This document shows positions 36,857 to 46,608 of a stretch of DNA of 58,027 bases, in pieces. A model generated the notes under the pieces. It worked only from the letters and a program-made list of their open reading frames with translations, did not search any database and was not told the DNA's origin. Each line of letters starts with the position of its first letter. Position 1 is the stretch's first letter. The stretch spans positions 1 through 58,027 of the forward strand of contig DHSO01000029.1 in the NCBI GenBank assembly GCA_002410505.1, read 5' to 3'. This DNA is from Cloacimonetes bacterium UBA5284. GTDB taxonomy: Bacteria; Cloacimonadota; Cloacimonadia; Cloacimonadales; Cloacimonadaceae. Both the position numbers and the translations under genes were made by a program.

Positions 36857-38309
36857 TTTATCCAGACAAGCCGGTCTTCTGTCTCTGGCAGATTTTATCC
36901 GTTTCTTTATCAAGACTCTCATCGGGATTGCTCTTGCCAGAATACTGAGCCCGGCGGATCTGGGAACCTATCGTCAACTCTTTCTCATCTATGGCACACT
37001 GTCCGGCATACTACTCTTGGGCTTTCCTCAGAGTTTGCTGTATTTCATCCCCAAAAGCGAAGACTTGGAGCATACTAAAAGACTTATCACCAGAACCATG
37101 CATGTGGTTTCGATACTGGCAGTTTTGTGTGCCCTGATCATCTTTTTCACCCGTTTTTTGATCGCCCGCAGTTTCAACAATCCGGATATTGCACAACTGT
37201 TGATTCCTTACAGCATATATCCACTCTTTCTTTTTGTTACTCAGATGTATAGCTCCATTATGCTGGGCTTAAAGCAGCCCTTGAAATCTGCCAGCTTTGC
37301 AATCTTTGCCATTGCCTGCGATTTTATCCTAGTATTGGGCAGCGCCCTGATCTTTGAGGATATGCGTTATATAGTGGGGGCACTCATCCTCTCTGCGCTA
37401 TTACAGTGGTTATGGGCAGAATGGGGCATCAGGCACCTGAAAACGGGATGGTCTCTCTCAAACTTTACCGGTTTTAAAGAACAGCTGGCGTACACGATAC
37501 CTTTGGGCCTTTCTCTGCTGGTGGGTGTGCTGAGTGTTCAGCTGGATAAGCTGATGATCTCCGGGTTTTTCAAACCGGAGGATTTTGCGGTATTCTCTTT
37601 GGGCGCCATGGAGCTTCCGCTCATCGGTATTTTGGTAAACTCTGTAAATTCCATCCTGTTGCCACATATGAGCTCCGGAAACAAAACTGAACTGGCGGCC
37701 ATTTTCAGCGCGTCGGTGCGAAAAAACAGCATTATTGTGTTTCCTTTGGCGAGTGTATTCTTCATCTTTGCCACAGAGTTCATGATCTTTTTCTACGGCG
37801 CGATTTATGCCTCCGCCGCTCTGTATTTCCGGGTTTATTTATTGATATTACCTTTGCGCGTGGCTACTTATGGCATTGTATTTCAGGCTCTGGGCAAAAC
37901 CAGGTTGGTGATGATAGATTCCATCATCATGCTTTGCCTGAATGCTATCTTGAATTTTGTAATGATCAGACTTTACGGTATGGTGGGAGCAGCAATTGCC
38001 ACCGTGATCGTATCCTGGCTCATCGTGATTGTCTATCTGCTGCAAATGCGTTATAGCCTTGGCTTCAAGCTCTTGAGCATGTTTCCGCTAAAAAGTATGC
38101 TGATCAACCTATGTGCGGCCTTGCTCCCCGTTATCATCGTACTGCCCGTATCGGGCTTCATCACACATACATTTCTACGCATGTTCTTGGGTGGCAGTCT
38201 TTATATGTTACTGTACTTCGCGATAGCTCGCGTCCTGAAAGTGATCAAGCCCTGTGATATCGATCTGGCTTTGAGTTTTGTCTCCGGCATATGGAAAAGA
38301 GGCAAGTAG
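36849..38309 (+). CDS. Polysaccharide flippase of the MOP superfamily (Wzx-like)
   Basis: A 486-residue membrane protein with about 12-14 helices. The N-terminal ARILSPADLGTYRQLFLIYG pattern is typical of Wzx/RfbX-type exporters of lipid-linked oligosaccharides. With the glycosyltransferase encoded directly downstream and overlapping it, it probably exports a surface glycan unit. It is not MurJ, which is encoded separately at 25749. Confidence 0.85.
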   Translation: MSDLSRQAGLLSLADFIRFFIKTLIGIALARILSPADLGTYRQLFLIYGTLSGILLLGFPQSLLYFIPKSEDLEHTKRLITRTMHVVSILAVLCALIIFFTRFLIARSFNNPDIAQLLIPYSIYPLFLFVTQMYSSIMLGLKQPLKSASFAIFAIACDFILVLGSALIFEDMRYIVGALILSALLQWLWAEWGIRHLKTGWSLSNFTGFKEQLAYTIPLGLSLLVGVLSVQLDKLMISGFFKPEDFAVFSLGAMELPLIGILVNSVNSILLPHMSSGNKTELAAIFSASVRKNSIIVFPLASVFFIFATEFMIFFYGAIYASAALYFRVYLLILPLRVATYGIVFQALGKTRLVMIDSIIMLCLNAILNFVMIRLYGMVGAAIATVIVSWLIVIVYLLQMRYSLGFKLLSMFPLKSMLINLCAALLPVIIVLPVSGFITHTFLRMFLGGSLYMLLYFAIARVLKVIKPCDIDLALSFVSGIWKRGK

Positions 38310-39364
38310 TGGAAGCACTATTTTTGTATCCGAACGATAGTTCTTTCACCCGCGTGGATGAAAACATCCTGGGGCAGATAATGCCTGTTACAAGCATATG
38401 CCTGCGACAAAGCGAGGGGAAATGGACATATCTTCGGCGTTTATGCAGTATTTTCCCCGCTGTGTTAAAACACTCCAATGCCGGGCTATGCCTATGCTGG
38501 TTTGCAGACTATCATGCTTTTGTGATGGTCTTGGCGGCCAAACTGCTGAAACGTAAATCGATTGTGTTTATCGGCGGATACGATGCTGTTTATTATCCTG
38601 AATTTGCCTACGGTGTTTATCACAGAGCCCTCCGAAAGTTTTGCGCAGTCTATGCCTTGAAACACTGTGATCTGATCATCGCGAATCATGAGGCTTTGCT
38701 GTCGTCTGAAAACACTTATTACAATCCCGGCGGGCATCCCGAAGGTGTGTTCAAGCTGATCCCCCGGCTAAAGACACCGGCCGTAACAGTATATAACAGT
38801 ATCACAGATGATGCTCCCACAGTCATCAATCTTAAGCGGAAGCAGCAGATTCTCAGTGTGGGCGGCACAGCGCGCCCGGAAGATTTTTACAACAAGGGTT
38901 ACGACATGCTGTTACATGCGGTTAAGGCATTTCCGGGCTGGCAGTTTATGATAGTGGGCATCGATAAAAAATGGTGGGATACTCTGGAGCAGAGGCATGC
39001 GCTATCTGCTATGCCAAACCTGAAAATCCACCCCAAATTGACTCACAAAGAAGTGTTGGACTTGATGAACGAGAGTGATATCTATGTGCAGGCTTCCATC
39101 TCGGAAGGCATGCCCAATGCTTTGATAGAAGCAATGATGTATGGCTGCAAGGCATTGGGTTCAAATGTTGCAGGCATTCCCTATATCATCGGGGATAATG
39201 GCAAGATCATCGGCGAACGCAAGTCCACAGCGCTCATTGAGGGCTTGAGAGAATTGATGACTAAAGATGTGGATAGAGAAGCAATAGCGCAAGATATTCG
39301 TGCGCGCTTCAGCGTTCAAAACAGACAGAAAGGGCTTCGTAAGGCAATCAAGCTCTTAGGCTAA
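38309..39364 (+). CDS. Glycosyltransferase, GT4-like
   Basis: A 351-residue GT-B enzyme. The C-terminal half has the family pattern ILSVGGTARPEDFYNKGYD, MIVGI, then DIYVQASISEGMPNALIEAMMYGCKALGSNVAGIP, including the donor-binding Glu. GTG 38309 is chosen because AGAGG precedes it and it overlaps the flippase TAG; an ATG at 38291 would add six residues. Acceptor and sugar are unknown. It converges with the receiver gene, with a 4-base overlap at the ends. Confidence 0.83.
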   Translation: MEALFLYPNDSSFTRVDENILGQIMPVTSICLRQSEGKWTYLRRLCSIFPAVLKHSNAGLCLCWFADYHAFVMVLAAKLLKRKSIVFIGGYDAVYYPEFAYGVYHRALRKFCAVYALKHCDLIIANHEALLSSENTYYNPGGHPEGVFKLIPRLKTPAVTVYNSITDDAPTVINLKRKQQILSVGGTARPEDFYNKGYDMLLHAVKAFPGWQFMIVGIDKKWWDTLEQRHALSAMPNLKIHPKLTHKEVLDLMNESDIYVQASISEGMPNALIEAMMYGCKALGSNVAGIPYIIGDNGKIIGERKSTALIEGLRELMTKDVDREAIAQDIRARFSVQNRQKGLRKAIKLLG

Positions 39365-39732
39365 TCTTCGGCCAAAACTTTTGCTATGGTTGATAGCATT
39401 TCCTCTCTCATAAAGGGTTTTTGTAAAGTAGCTTTGGCGCCAAGTTTTTCTGCCAGGGGCAGATAGCTGTCCGGACCAAATTTCCCTCCCCCGCTCATTG
39501 CAATTATCTTTATCGTGGAGCTCAGTTCCAACAGTTCCTGGATGGTTTCCAAACCTTCCTTATCCGGCATGATGATGTCTGTAAGCACCAAATCCGGACA
39601 AAACTGCGCGCAAACCTCCAAAGCTTGATTTCCGTCCCCGGCTTGACGGACGTCGTAGCCGGCTTTGCCAAGCATTTGTACCAGCACTCTGCGGAAACTG
39701 TCTTCGTCCTCAATCACAAGAATCTTGGTCAT
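39361..39732 (-). CDS. Single-domain response regulator
   Basis: A 123-residue receiver domain only. It has the acidic pair at Glu8-Asp9-Glu10, the phosphoacceptor Asp52, Ser80 at the switch position and Lys105. There is no output domain, so it works by protein-protein contact, in the manner of CheY or PilG. It lies 121 bases downstream of the hybrid kinase gene and closes the filament locus, which suggests a role in filament control. Confidence 0.88.
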   Translation of the reverse strand: MTKILVIEDEDSFRRVLVQMLGKAGYDVRQAGDGNQALEVCAQFCPDLVLTDIIMPDKEGLETIQELLELSSTIKIIAMSGGGKFGPDSYLPLAEKLGAKATLQKPFMREEMLSTIAKVLAED

Positions 39733-39853
39733 TCGTAACCTCTTTGGGATATATTCTATTGTTTTAATAATCGTTTATGCTTTGAAGGCACTTTTTGGCA
39801 AAGCGAACATCGTGTAAAGAGTTTTCTTTTCCAAAGCTCGGGCTAGAGTGTAA

Positions 39854-42412
39854 CTATTTATCCACTTTCCGACCATCAGCCATATCTTTCCCGGTGTAAA
39901 ACTCATGCATGGAACGTCTTACGGATTTAATCATTTCGTCCGGCATGATCGGTTTGTTCAGGATAATCTTGTGCTCCAAAGCTTCGATTTTGTGCTGCTG
40001 GGCAGGATCCAAAAATCCCGTGTAGAGAATTACCGGTACTTTACGCAAGGCCAAAGCTTCTGTGGCCAGCTTTATACCATCCATCCCCGGCATATTGATA
40101 TCGGCAATGATGAGGTCAAATGGAGTCTCTGCACTGATATATGCCTGTAGAGCAAGCCGGGAATCCGTGAAAGATTGAGTTTCATACCCGGCAGCTTGAA
40201 GCGATTGGGAAAAGATATCGATCAGAGACGGTTCATCGTCCACGATCAGGACTCTGGCGGGTATGAAGGGGTAATCCTTTGTGCTGCGTATTTTTTTCTT
40301 CACTTTTGCAGCGTCTATAGCTGGCAGGTAGATGTGGAAACTGCTGCCTTCTCCAACTATGCTGTGTACATTTATAAATCCCCGGTAACCGCTTACAATT
40401 CCATGAACTATAGACAGTCCCAGTCCGGTTCCCTCACTGGATGCTTTGGTGCTGAAATAGGGATCGAAGATGCGTGAGATCAGTTCCGGAGCTATACCGC
40501 TACCGGTATCGCGCACTTCCAGATGCAGATAGGGACTTTCGATCTGCACTTTGGGATCGATTCCCAAAATCTCAAATCCGCTGATCTCTTCCAGGCTGAT
40601 GAATAAAGAGCCTCCATCAGGTTGCATGGCATGTACAGCATTTGTAGCCAGATTCAGCAAGACCTGCTGCATTTCAGTTTCGTCCACCCGGGCAAAACTC
40701 CGGCTTCGTATATCGGTATCGATAGAGACTTTTACGGGGATGATGGCACGAATCATGGGCAAAGAATCATCGATGATATCGGCAAGCACCACTTCGCCTA
40801 CATCCGGCTCACCCTTGCGAGTGAAAGTGAGTATTTTTCCGATCAGGCTTTTCGCTCGTAAACAGGCCTTCAGGGCTTCATCCAGATCATTCTGGGCTTC
40901 CACACAGGTCTCTATCTTACCGGTGGACAATGCGATATAGCCGGCGATGATGGTAATGATGTTATTAAAATCGTGAGCTATGCCACCCGCCATGGTGCCG
41001 ATGGATTCCATCTTTTGCGATTGCCGCAATTGGGTTTCCAAGCTTTTGATATCGGTGAGATCGCGAGTAACAAACACCAGTTTACCGGGTTTATTGTCGT
41101 CATTCAAGATCACCGAAGCGCTTAAGAGACAAGGGATACTCTCTCCCATCGAATCGCGGAAGCAAAGCTCCTGGTTTTTCACATAGATACCTTTGTAAAG
41201 ATCCTGAAACATGCGTTTGAGATGCTGACGATCCGAGCTGATGACCAAGTCCTCGAGCTTGAGACTGCGTTTGATGATTTCCGCTTCACTGTCAAATTTG
41301 TATATCTTCAGGCTTTCATCATTGACACTGAGGATGTGCCCGTCCAGATCGGTTACTACCACAGATTCAGGTATGGTAAAGATAATCTTCCTAGTCTGTT
41401 CTTCGACCTCCCGCAAAAGTGCTTCAGTTCGCGCGCGCTCTTCTATCTCCTTGATCAGTTCTTCCTTTTGAGCAAAGAAACGTTCGATCAAGTTCGCCAC
41501 ATCGGCAAATTCATTGTTCTTGTTGCTGAGTTCATGTATACTACTGGGATCATTATCTTTCAGGCTCTGAGATATGAGGCTCATGGGTTGACTGATCCAT
41601 TGTTGGATCAGGAAAAACTGCATTAAAAGAAATACGAATATGAAGCCGATGGTACCGAACAGGATGAGATTACCCAAGCTGCGCAGTCGTTGTAAAAAGG
41701 GATTGGAGCTGTCGAAACTAAGCCAGGCCACGGTGTCATTGTTATAGTTCTTCAAGGCTTTATTGATGCGTGTATCGTAGCCCTCCCCCATGCTTTCATT
41801 ACCCGGATCTACACGGGAAATGCTGATATTGTAATTCAATTCGGAGGATAGATCCCTCAGATATGGATAATCGAATACTTCGGCAATCAAGAAATAACCC
41901 GCAGGCTTGCTTTCGCGCAGGGGATCGTATCCGGGATGGATGGATGCAACAGTACAGTAAAGCGTGTATTGATGAAAGATGTCATAGAATCCAATTACTC
42001 CGCCTTTACTCAGGGTATCCGTAATTGCGCTTTCCAAGGTGTATTCGGCAAATCCGGGGTTTGTCTCCATGGTGTTGCTGTATATCTTTTGTCCTTGGGC
42101 GTCGTACAATTGCAGTAGAGGATAGCCGAAGACCGTATTGACGGGTTCCAGATTGTTCCTTGCCCACTGTGGATCCCGATCATACATATAATTATTCAAA
42201 GCGTCCGAAATCGAGAATGATTCTCCCATCAGCTTTTGCTCGTCGGCTTTGATATCCAGTATAGTGTCCAGGGTATATTTACGTTGATTGTGATCACTTT
42301 CTTGATACAAGCGCATCTCTTCACGCTTGATGTGATAGAACAGATAGAAGAACGCTACAAACACTATTGCTATAACCACAAACAGTATCAGTAGCCTTGA
42401 AGATATGCGCAT
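39854..42412 (-). CDS. Hybrid sensor histidine kinase (sensor-PAS-HisKA-HATPase-receiver)
   Basis: An 852-residue membrane sensor. TM1 is at about 8-26 and is followed by a ~215-residue extracytoplasmic sensor and TM2 at about 248-269. A HAMP-like linker and a PAS domain (345-455) come next, then HisKA with the phosphorylated His480 in GGIAHDFNN. The ATPase with DTGSGI and GTGLGLSIV follows, and a C-terminal receiver with VDDEPS and ADINMPG ends the protein. It can autophosphorylate and relay to its own receiver. It is 18 bases after the secretin gene, so it is probably part of the filament operon. Confidence 0.9.
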   Translation of the reverse strand: MRISSRLLILFVVIAIVFVAFFYLFYHIKREEMRLYQESDHNQRKYTLDTILDIKADEQKLMGESFSISDALNNYMYDRDPQWARNNLEPVNTVFGYPLLQLYDAQGQKIYSNTMETNPGFAEYTLESAITDTLSKGGVIGFYDIFHQYTLYCTVASIHPGYDPLRESKPAGYFLIAEVFDYPYLRDLSSELNYNISISRVDPGNESMGEGYDTRINKALKNYNNDTVAWLSFDSSNPFLQRLRSLGNLILFGTIGFIFVFLLMQFFLIQQWISQPMSLISQSLKDNDPSSIHELSNKNNEFADVANLIERFFAQKEELIKEIEERARTEALLREVEEQTRKIIFTIPESVVVTDLDGHILSVNDESLKIYKFDSEAEIIKRSLKLEDLVISSDRQHLKRMFQDLYKGIYVKNQELCFRDSMGESIPCLLSASVILNDDNKPGKLVFVTRDLTDIKSLETQLRQSQKMESIGTMAGGIAHDFNNIITIIAGYIALSTGKIETCVEAQNDLDEALKACLRAKSLIGKILTFTRKGEPDVGEVVLADIIDDSLPMIRAIIPVKVSIDTDIRSRSFARVDETEMQQVLLNLATNAVHAMQPDGGSLFISLEEISGFEILGIDPKVQIESPYLHLEVRDTGSGIAPELISRIFDPYFSTKASSEGTGLGLSIVHGIVSGYRGFINVHSIVGEGSSFHIYLPAIDAAKVKKKIRSTKDYPFIPARVLIVDDEPSLIDIFSQSLQAAGYETQSFTDSRLALQAYISAETPFDLIIADINMPGMDGIKLATEALALRKVPVILYTGFLDPAQQHKIEALEHKIILNKPIMPDEMIKSVRRSMHEFYTGKDMADGRKVDK

Positions 42413-42430
42413 TATGCCCTCAGATGTATC

Positions 42431-43582
42431 TTACCGCTTTTCTTCTGTTTTTGTATTTCTGCTCTGCAATAAGCGTTCGAGGGCGGAATCCACGATCTCT
42501 GCATTGATGGTGATAATCAGTTCACGTTCTTTGCGTTCCACCGAATTGTAGCCGGTGAGATAGCGAATACCAAACACCCACCAGGGCAAATCCTTCAAGA
42601 TGGGGATACCGCTGCGCACAGTGATTTCGTCGGTGTCAAAGAGCCCGGCTATCACGGTTTCTTCGTTGTCGTACATGATCAGCTCTGTAGCGGAAGTGCT
42701 TTTGGTGATGACGGTGGAAACTTCGGAAGGTTGCCCGCTGGAGCGCTCGATGGAGAGCTTCATCATGATCAGGTCTTCGCCATTCACATCTACCACTACC
42801 GGGCTTACATCCATGATGATACCGGTGGAAAAGAATGTATCCAGTGTGTTACCGGCTTCATCAGCGGTTTTGATCGAGATATCCTGACCAACCTGGATGC
42901 GACCGGTCTTGCCGCTGCTGACCAGAATGCTGGGTTCGGCAAGGATGCTGCCTTTTTGGTTCAATTCGATGGTGCGGATCAAGGTGTTTATATCTACGCT
43001 GTAGTTTCCGACATCTGCAGTGCCGGAGCCACTCAAAGTAAGCGGAGAGGTTAATTGTGATGCACCGGCAAAACCTGCATTCACGCTCACCTTGCCGTTG
43101 AAGACGCTGGACCAATCGATTCCCAGGTTTTTCAGATAGCTTCTATCCGCGAGCATGGCCACGGCTTTGATGCGGACTTGCTTGGTGAGAGCTTCTTCCA
43201 CCAATTGCTTGGTTTCAGGATCCAGATCTTCCATCTCTTGAGCTGCTTCCACTATGGATTCATCAGTATCTTTGAGAGCCAGATAGCCAACGCCTTCTTC
43301 CAGCAGCAGTTTGTTTTGCAAGGCGATCAGTTCCAGTGCTTTTCTCCACTGCATCTCTTTGATGGGGATATTGATGCTGCTGTTGTAGCTGGAGAGGTTG
43401 ATGAGTTTCTTGCCATCTTCTTCCAAGCTAAAGTGTTCCAATATGCGCACAGCGTTATTGATGTGCGTCTGTTCACTCATGCTTACTTTTTCTGTTTCAT
43501 ACTGCAGGTTGTTTTGGGCAAAAAGCCATCCGCCGGCAAACAGGCTCAGGCAAACCAGGGTAGTAATTAATTTATGCATCAT
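42431..43582 (-). CDS. Short secretin (PilQ/GspD family)
   Basis: A 383-residue outer-membrane pore subunit, short for PilQ (usually about 600-750). A signal peptide (about 1-22) is followed by one small N-domain (about 25-110) and the secretin barrel, containing VRIKAVAMLADRSYLKNLGI, GSILAEPSILVSSGKTGRIQVG, the FFSTGIIMDVSPVV pattern and the VPxLxDxPxxG-like IPILKDLPWWVFG. With so few N-domains the periplasmic vestibule would be short. It starts 4 bases after the PilO-PilP-like gene. Confidence 0.88.
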   Translation of the reverse strand: MMHKLITTLVCLSLFAGGWLFAQNNLQYETEKVSMSEQTHINNAVRILEHFSLEEDGKKLINLSSYNSSINIPIKEMQWRKALELIALQNKLLLEEGVGYLALKDTDESIVEAAQEMEDLDPETKQLVEEALTKQVRIKAVAMLADRSYLKNLGIDWSSVFNGKVSVNAGFAGASQLTSPLTLSGSGTADVGNYSVDINTLIRTIELNQKGSILAEPSILVSSGKTGRIQVGQDISIKTADEAGNTLDTFFSTGIIMDVSPVVVDVNGEDLIMMKLSIERSSGQPSEVSTVITKSTSATELIMYDNEETVIAGLFDTDEITVRSGIPILKDLPWWVFGIRYLTGYNSVERKERELIITINAEIVDSALERLLQSRNTKTEEKR

Positions 43583-43586
43583 GGCC

Positions 43587-44438
43587 TCAGTCTTCTTTAT
43601 TCAATTGCAGAATTTGGTTTTCTTCGAAACCGTATTTGTTTATTTTGAACACAGCCATCTGTTCGCGGCTGTCTATCTTATACAAGCGGCCCCAGAGAAC
43701 CCTATCGCCTTCTTTCAGAATGCGAATGATGCCACGGTTGTCCCTCAAGAATGCTCTCTTTTCACTTATTGCGATTAGTGTATTGTCGTCCAGATTTACA
43801 AGTCTGGGATCTTCGTCATATCCCTGAATCTCTTCGGTGTATCTGGCGCGGAAGAGATCAAAGGCCTGCACCGGTTTTTGAATAGATCTATAACCGATCT
43901 CGTCCGGAGACAGACCGGGTTCTTTGAAATGCGTGCGAAACATCATAGAGAAGTTTACCGTATCGCTACGAGCCGATTCACTGGAAATTGAGATATCTTC
44001 GATGGTCAATAGTGGCCGCTGATACTCGATTTGCCTAGTGAACCGCACCAGATCCATATAGTGGCAAAGTCCCGAAATCACATATTCGTTGTAGTTTCCT
44101 TCAGATTTATCGGACATTCCAAAATCGTATTCAATATCCCTACCCAGCCATTTGAGCACCTTGAGCAGGTAATCATAAGTGATGATGGAGGTGTCGCTAT
44201 TGAAAAGCACTTTGGCGTTCGAGCCTGCCATGGCCTGGTATTTCGCGTGCTCACTCTCCAATTCATTCCGGTTCGATACCAGTTTACTGAAGTTCGCAAT
44301 TTCCTTGGATATCTCCTTATTCGCGCTTTTCTTTTCATCCAAATCCAGCTTGGCACTTCTCAGCATCAGGAAGCCGATCAGTCCGCTTACCACCAGTAAG
44401 CTGCTAAGAACCAGGGTGTTTCGTGAAGTATTTGTCAT
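43587..44438 (-). CDS. PilO-like inner-membrane protein with PilP/GspC-like C-terminal domain
   Basis: A 283-residue bitopic protein. One membrane segment (about 10-28) is followed by a coiled coil (about 29-65), a ferredoxin-like PilO region (about 85-180) with the MDLVRFTRQIEYQRPLLTIEDI strand-helix pattern, and a C-terminal domain (about 205-275). The pattern LIAISEKRAFLRDNRGIIRILKEGD in that last domain is like the PilP/GspC HR domain that contacts the secretin. If correct, PilO and PilP are fused in one chain. It overlaps the upstream gene by 4 bases. Confidence 0.65.
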   Translation of the reverse strand: MTNTSRNTLVLSSLLVVSGLIGFLMLRSAKLDLDEKKSANKEISKEIANFSKLVSNRNELESEHAKYQAMAGSNAKVLFNSDTSIITYDYLLKVLKWLGRDIEYDFGMSDKSEGNYNEYVISGLCHYMDLVRFTRQIEYQRPLLTIEDISISSESARSDTVNFSMMFRTHFKEPGLSPDEIGYRSIQKPVQAFDLFRARYTEEIQGYDEDPRLVNLDDNTLIAISEKRAFLRDNRGIIRILKEGDRVLWGRLYKIDSREQMAVFKINKYGFEENQILQLNKED

Positions 44439-46588
44439 CTGGCATTCCCCGCTTCGATATTTTGCAGATCTATTGCTGCCTGCCTGCCTGCAGGAGATGA
44501 GGAGTACTGTCTGGATAGCTCCTCATACTTCTGTTTGAAGCTGCTTTCAGCGGAGGCAAAACTGATCCTCGCGTCCAGTAACTTGCTATAGGGCAGGTAG
44601 TAATCTGTTTTCACCAAATTGGGGCGCAGTGAATTTCGGGCAGCTACCAACTCTCGATCCAGATACAGGCGATATGCCACCCACCAGCGGATCAAGGATG
44701 CTAACTGGCTGTGGGGATACTTCTGCAAAAACAGATGTGCAGCCAGGCGGTATTCCAGCATATTGCCCTTCCCGATGGATTCCACAAAGCGCAAATACTC
44801 CGCTTTCATATCCTCATCGTTGATCAGTTCATCCCCGATTGGCCCCGGAGTATAATCATTTTCAATGTTGGGAAGAATCCCATAGTGATACACTTTCACT
44901 TTGTTCTGGCCGTTTTTTGGGCTACGACTGGAAACGGGCCGGTATTTCGGAGCGCTGCCAGAGCTGGGAGCCGTACTTGTCTCAGTGCTTTGTTCGGAAA
45001 ATTCATTGCTGATGATCTCGTCCCAATCGACTTCCGGCAAGTTGAATTCGATCTCAAAATTGTATACAGATTGCTCTCGAATCTCACTTCGGGACACACT
45101 GTTGATCTTACCACCGGGCAACCCCTCAGCCAAACGACTCACGTTCTCTCGGCGGGATGTAGTTCCGGAGATGTTCATCTTTTCACCGCTTTGTTTCAGA
45201 TTGCTGATCCAGCTATCCCGATGGGTATTGAAAGTAGTGTTTATTATGTGAAAAAGCTCGGTCCAGCGGTTCTTGCCCTTCAGCATGTCTGAGACAGCCC
45301 GGGTTGTATTTCGATACTCTTCGATCTCTGCTGCCAGGTTTTCCAACACAGCATTTTCCGCTCTCAATTTATTCAGGGTAAAAGTGAGGTTCTGCCCTTT
45401 GGAAGCCTCCTCCCGGATTTCTTGCTTAAACCGTAAGTAATTGAATGTAGTATAAAATACCAGGATAAAAATCAAGCTGAGCACAATGAATCCATGCCAT
45501 ACCACTCGCAGCTCTTTCTGAGAGTCTACTATCTTGTTGGGCAGAAAAGTGCAGCGGCTAAAGTGCTCGTCCTCGGAATTGAGCGCTTTGTATGCCAGGG
45601 CTAGGGCCAGACTGTAGGGCTCCAAGACCTGCTCGTTGTATCCGTCTTCAGAGGCTGAAGGAATCACCAGATCCGGAAAATGCAAAAGACTGGATTTGGT
45701 GGACATACTCTGGGAATTCATGTAATCCACCAATTGGTTGCTGGCCAGATCTCCGGCTAAAACAATGGTTTCAGGTTCTCTGATCTGTGCACTGTCCAGA
45801 GCCAAAGCCAGCTTGGAATAGATGATTTCCGGATCGGGATACTCTTGAGTGATGTGCACTGGATGAGTTTGGATCCATTTACCATCTTGAAAGATAAAGA
45901 GCTTGCGATATTCGGCTCCCAGATACACAAAGAGATTGATGCCATCGGGAACCTCGCCCAAAGAATAGCGATAATACTCTGTGAGCACTACATCATTGGC
46001 ATCGGCGTGTTGGAAATAAAGCTTTGTGCTGCTTTCCTGACCATAACTGATCAATGTATCCAATAGCAGATTGGGTCCGGTATGTAACCAATGCTGAGGA
46101 CCATCCTCAGCTTCGACCACACAAGAGTGCCATGCAGCAGCTTTGCGCTGTGCGACATTCAAGTTTTGCTTTCTGAAGCGACTTAGATCACCTCTTTTTA
46201 CTTTACCCGGAACGTCCTTCAGTATATGCTGATCGTGAATATTTAGCGCGATCACACCTTCACTCAAAGGGAATCGTGAAAGCATTAAAGTGCTCTGGCT
46301 TACTTCCAGGCGTCCCTGCGCAGGGAGATCTCCCATCTCGCTTGGGCCAACTTCCTCCAGTTCAGCTACATCAAAGCCATCTGCATCCATAAAGCTGCTG
46401 TCCAGCGGTATGAATTCCGCATTTGCGCTGTTTGCTTTAGCCTGGTCACTTTTGTACCAATCGTTTTCCAGCTCAATACTGTCCGAGCCCATAAGATAGA
46501 ACTCGGCACCATCTTTGCGTAAATGGACAATCCTCAGGATGTTTCCATCCAGATAAATGCCGAAGGCTTCCTTGGGTTGTTTCTTCAT
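44435..46588 (-). CDS. PilM-PilN fusion with C-terminal helical repeats
   Basis: A 717-residue protein. Residues about 1-350 look like the actin-fold PilM/GspL cytoplasmic domain (EAFGIYLDGNILRIV start, DGINLFVYLGAEYRKLFI, ETIVLAGD). A single membrane helix (364-384) leads into a coiled coil (387-435) and a PilN/GspL-like periplasmic domain (440-520). After a Ser/Pro-rich linker a helical, TPR-like region (595-715) ends the protein. The start at 46588 is used because upstream residues lie within the pilT end. Joining PilM to PilN is expected functionally; the added repeat domain is unusual. Confidence 0.7.
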   Translation of the reverse strand: MKKQPKEAFGIYLDGNILRIVHLRKDGAEFYLMGSDSIELENDWYKSDQAKANSANAEFIPLDSSFMDADGFDVAELEEVGPSEMGDLPAQGRLEVSQSTLMLSRFPLSEGVIALNIHDQHILKDVPGKVKRGDLSRFRKQNLNVAQRKAAAWHSCVVEAEDGPQHWLHTGPNLLLDTLISYGQESSTKLYFQHADANDVVLTEYYRYSLGEVPDGINLFVYLGAEYRKLFIFQDGKWIQTHPVHITQEYPDPEIIYSKLALALDSAQIREPETIVLAGDLASNQLVDYMNSQSMSTKSSLLHFPDLVIPSASEDGYNEQVLEPYSLALALAYKALNSEDEHFSRCTFLPNKIVDSQKELRVVWHGFIVLSLIFILVFYTTFNYLRFKQEIREEASKGQNLTFTLNKLRAENAVLENLAAEIEEYRNTTRAVSDMLKGKNRWTELFHIINTTFNTHRDSWISNLKQSGEKMNISGTTSRRENVSRLAEGLPGGKINSVSRSEIREQSVYNFEIEFNLPEVDWDEIISNEFSEQSTETSTAPSSGSAPKYRPVSSRSPKNGQNKVKVYHYGILPNIENDYTPGPIGDELINDEDMKAEYLRFVESIGKGNMLEYRLAAHLFLQKYPHSQLASLIRWWVAYRLYLDRELVAARNSLRPNLVKTDYYLPYSKLLDARISFASAESSFKQKYEELSRQYSSSPAGRQAAIDLQNIEAGNAR

Positions 46589-46608
46589 AATATTATTCCA
46601 ATTTTTGA

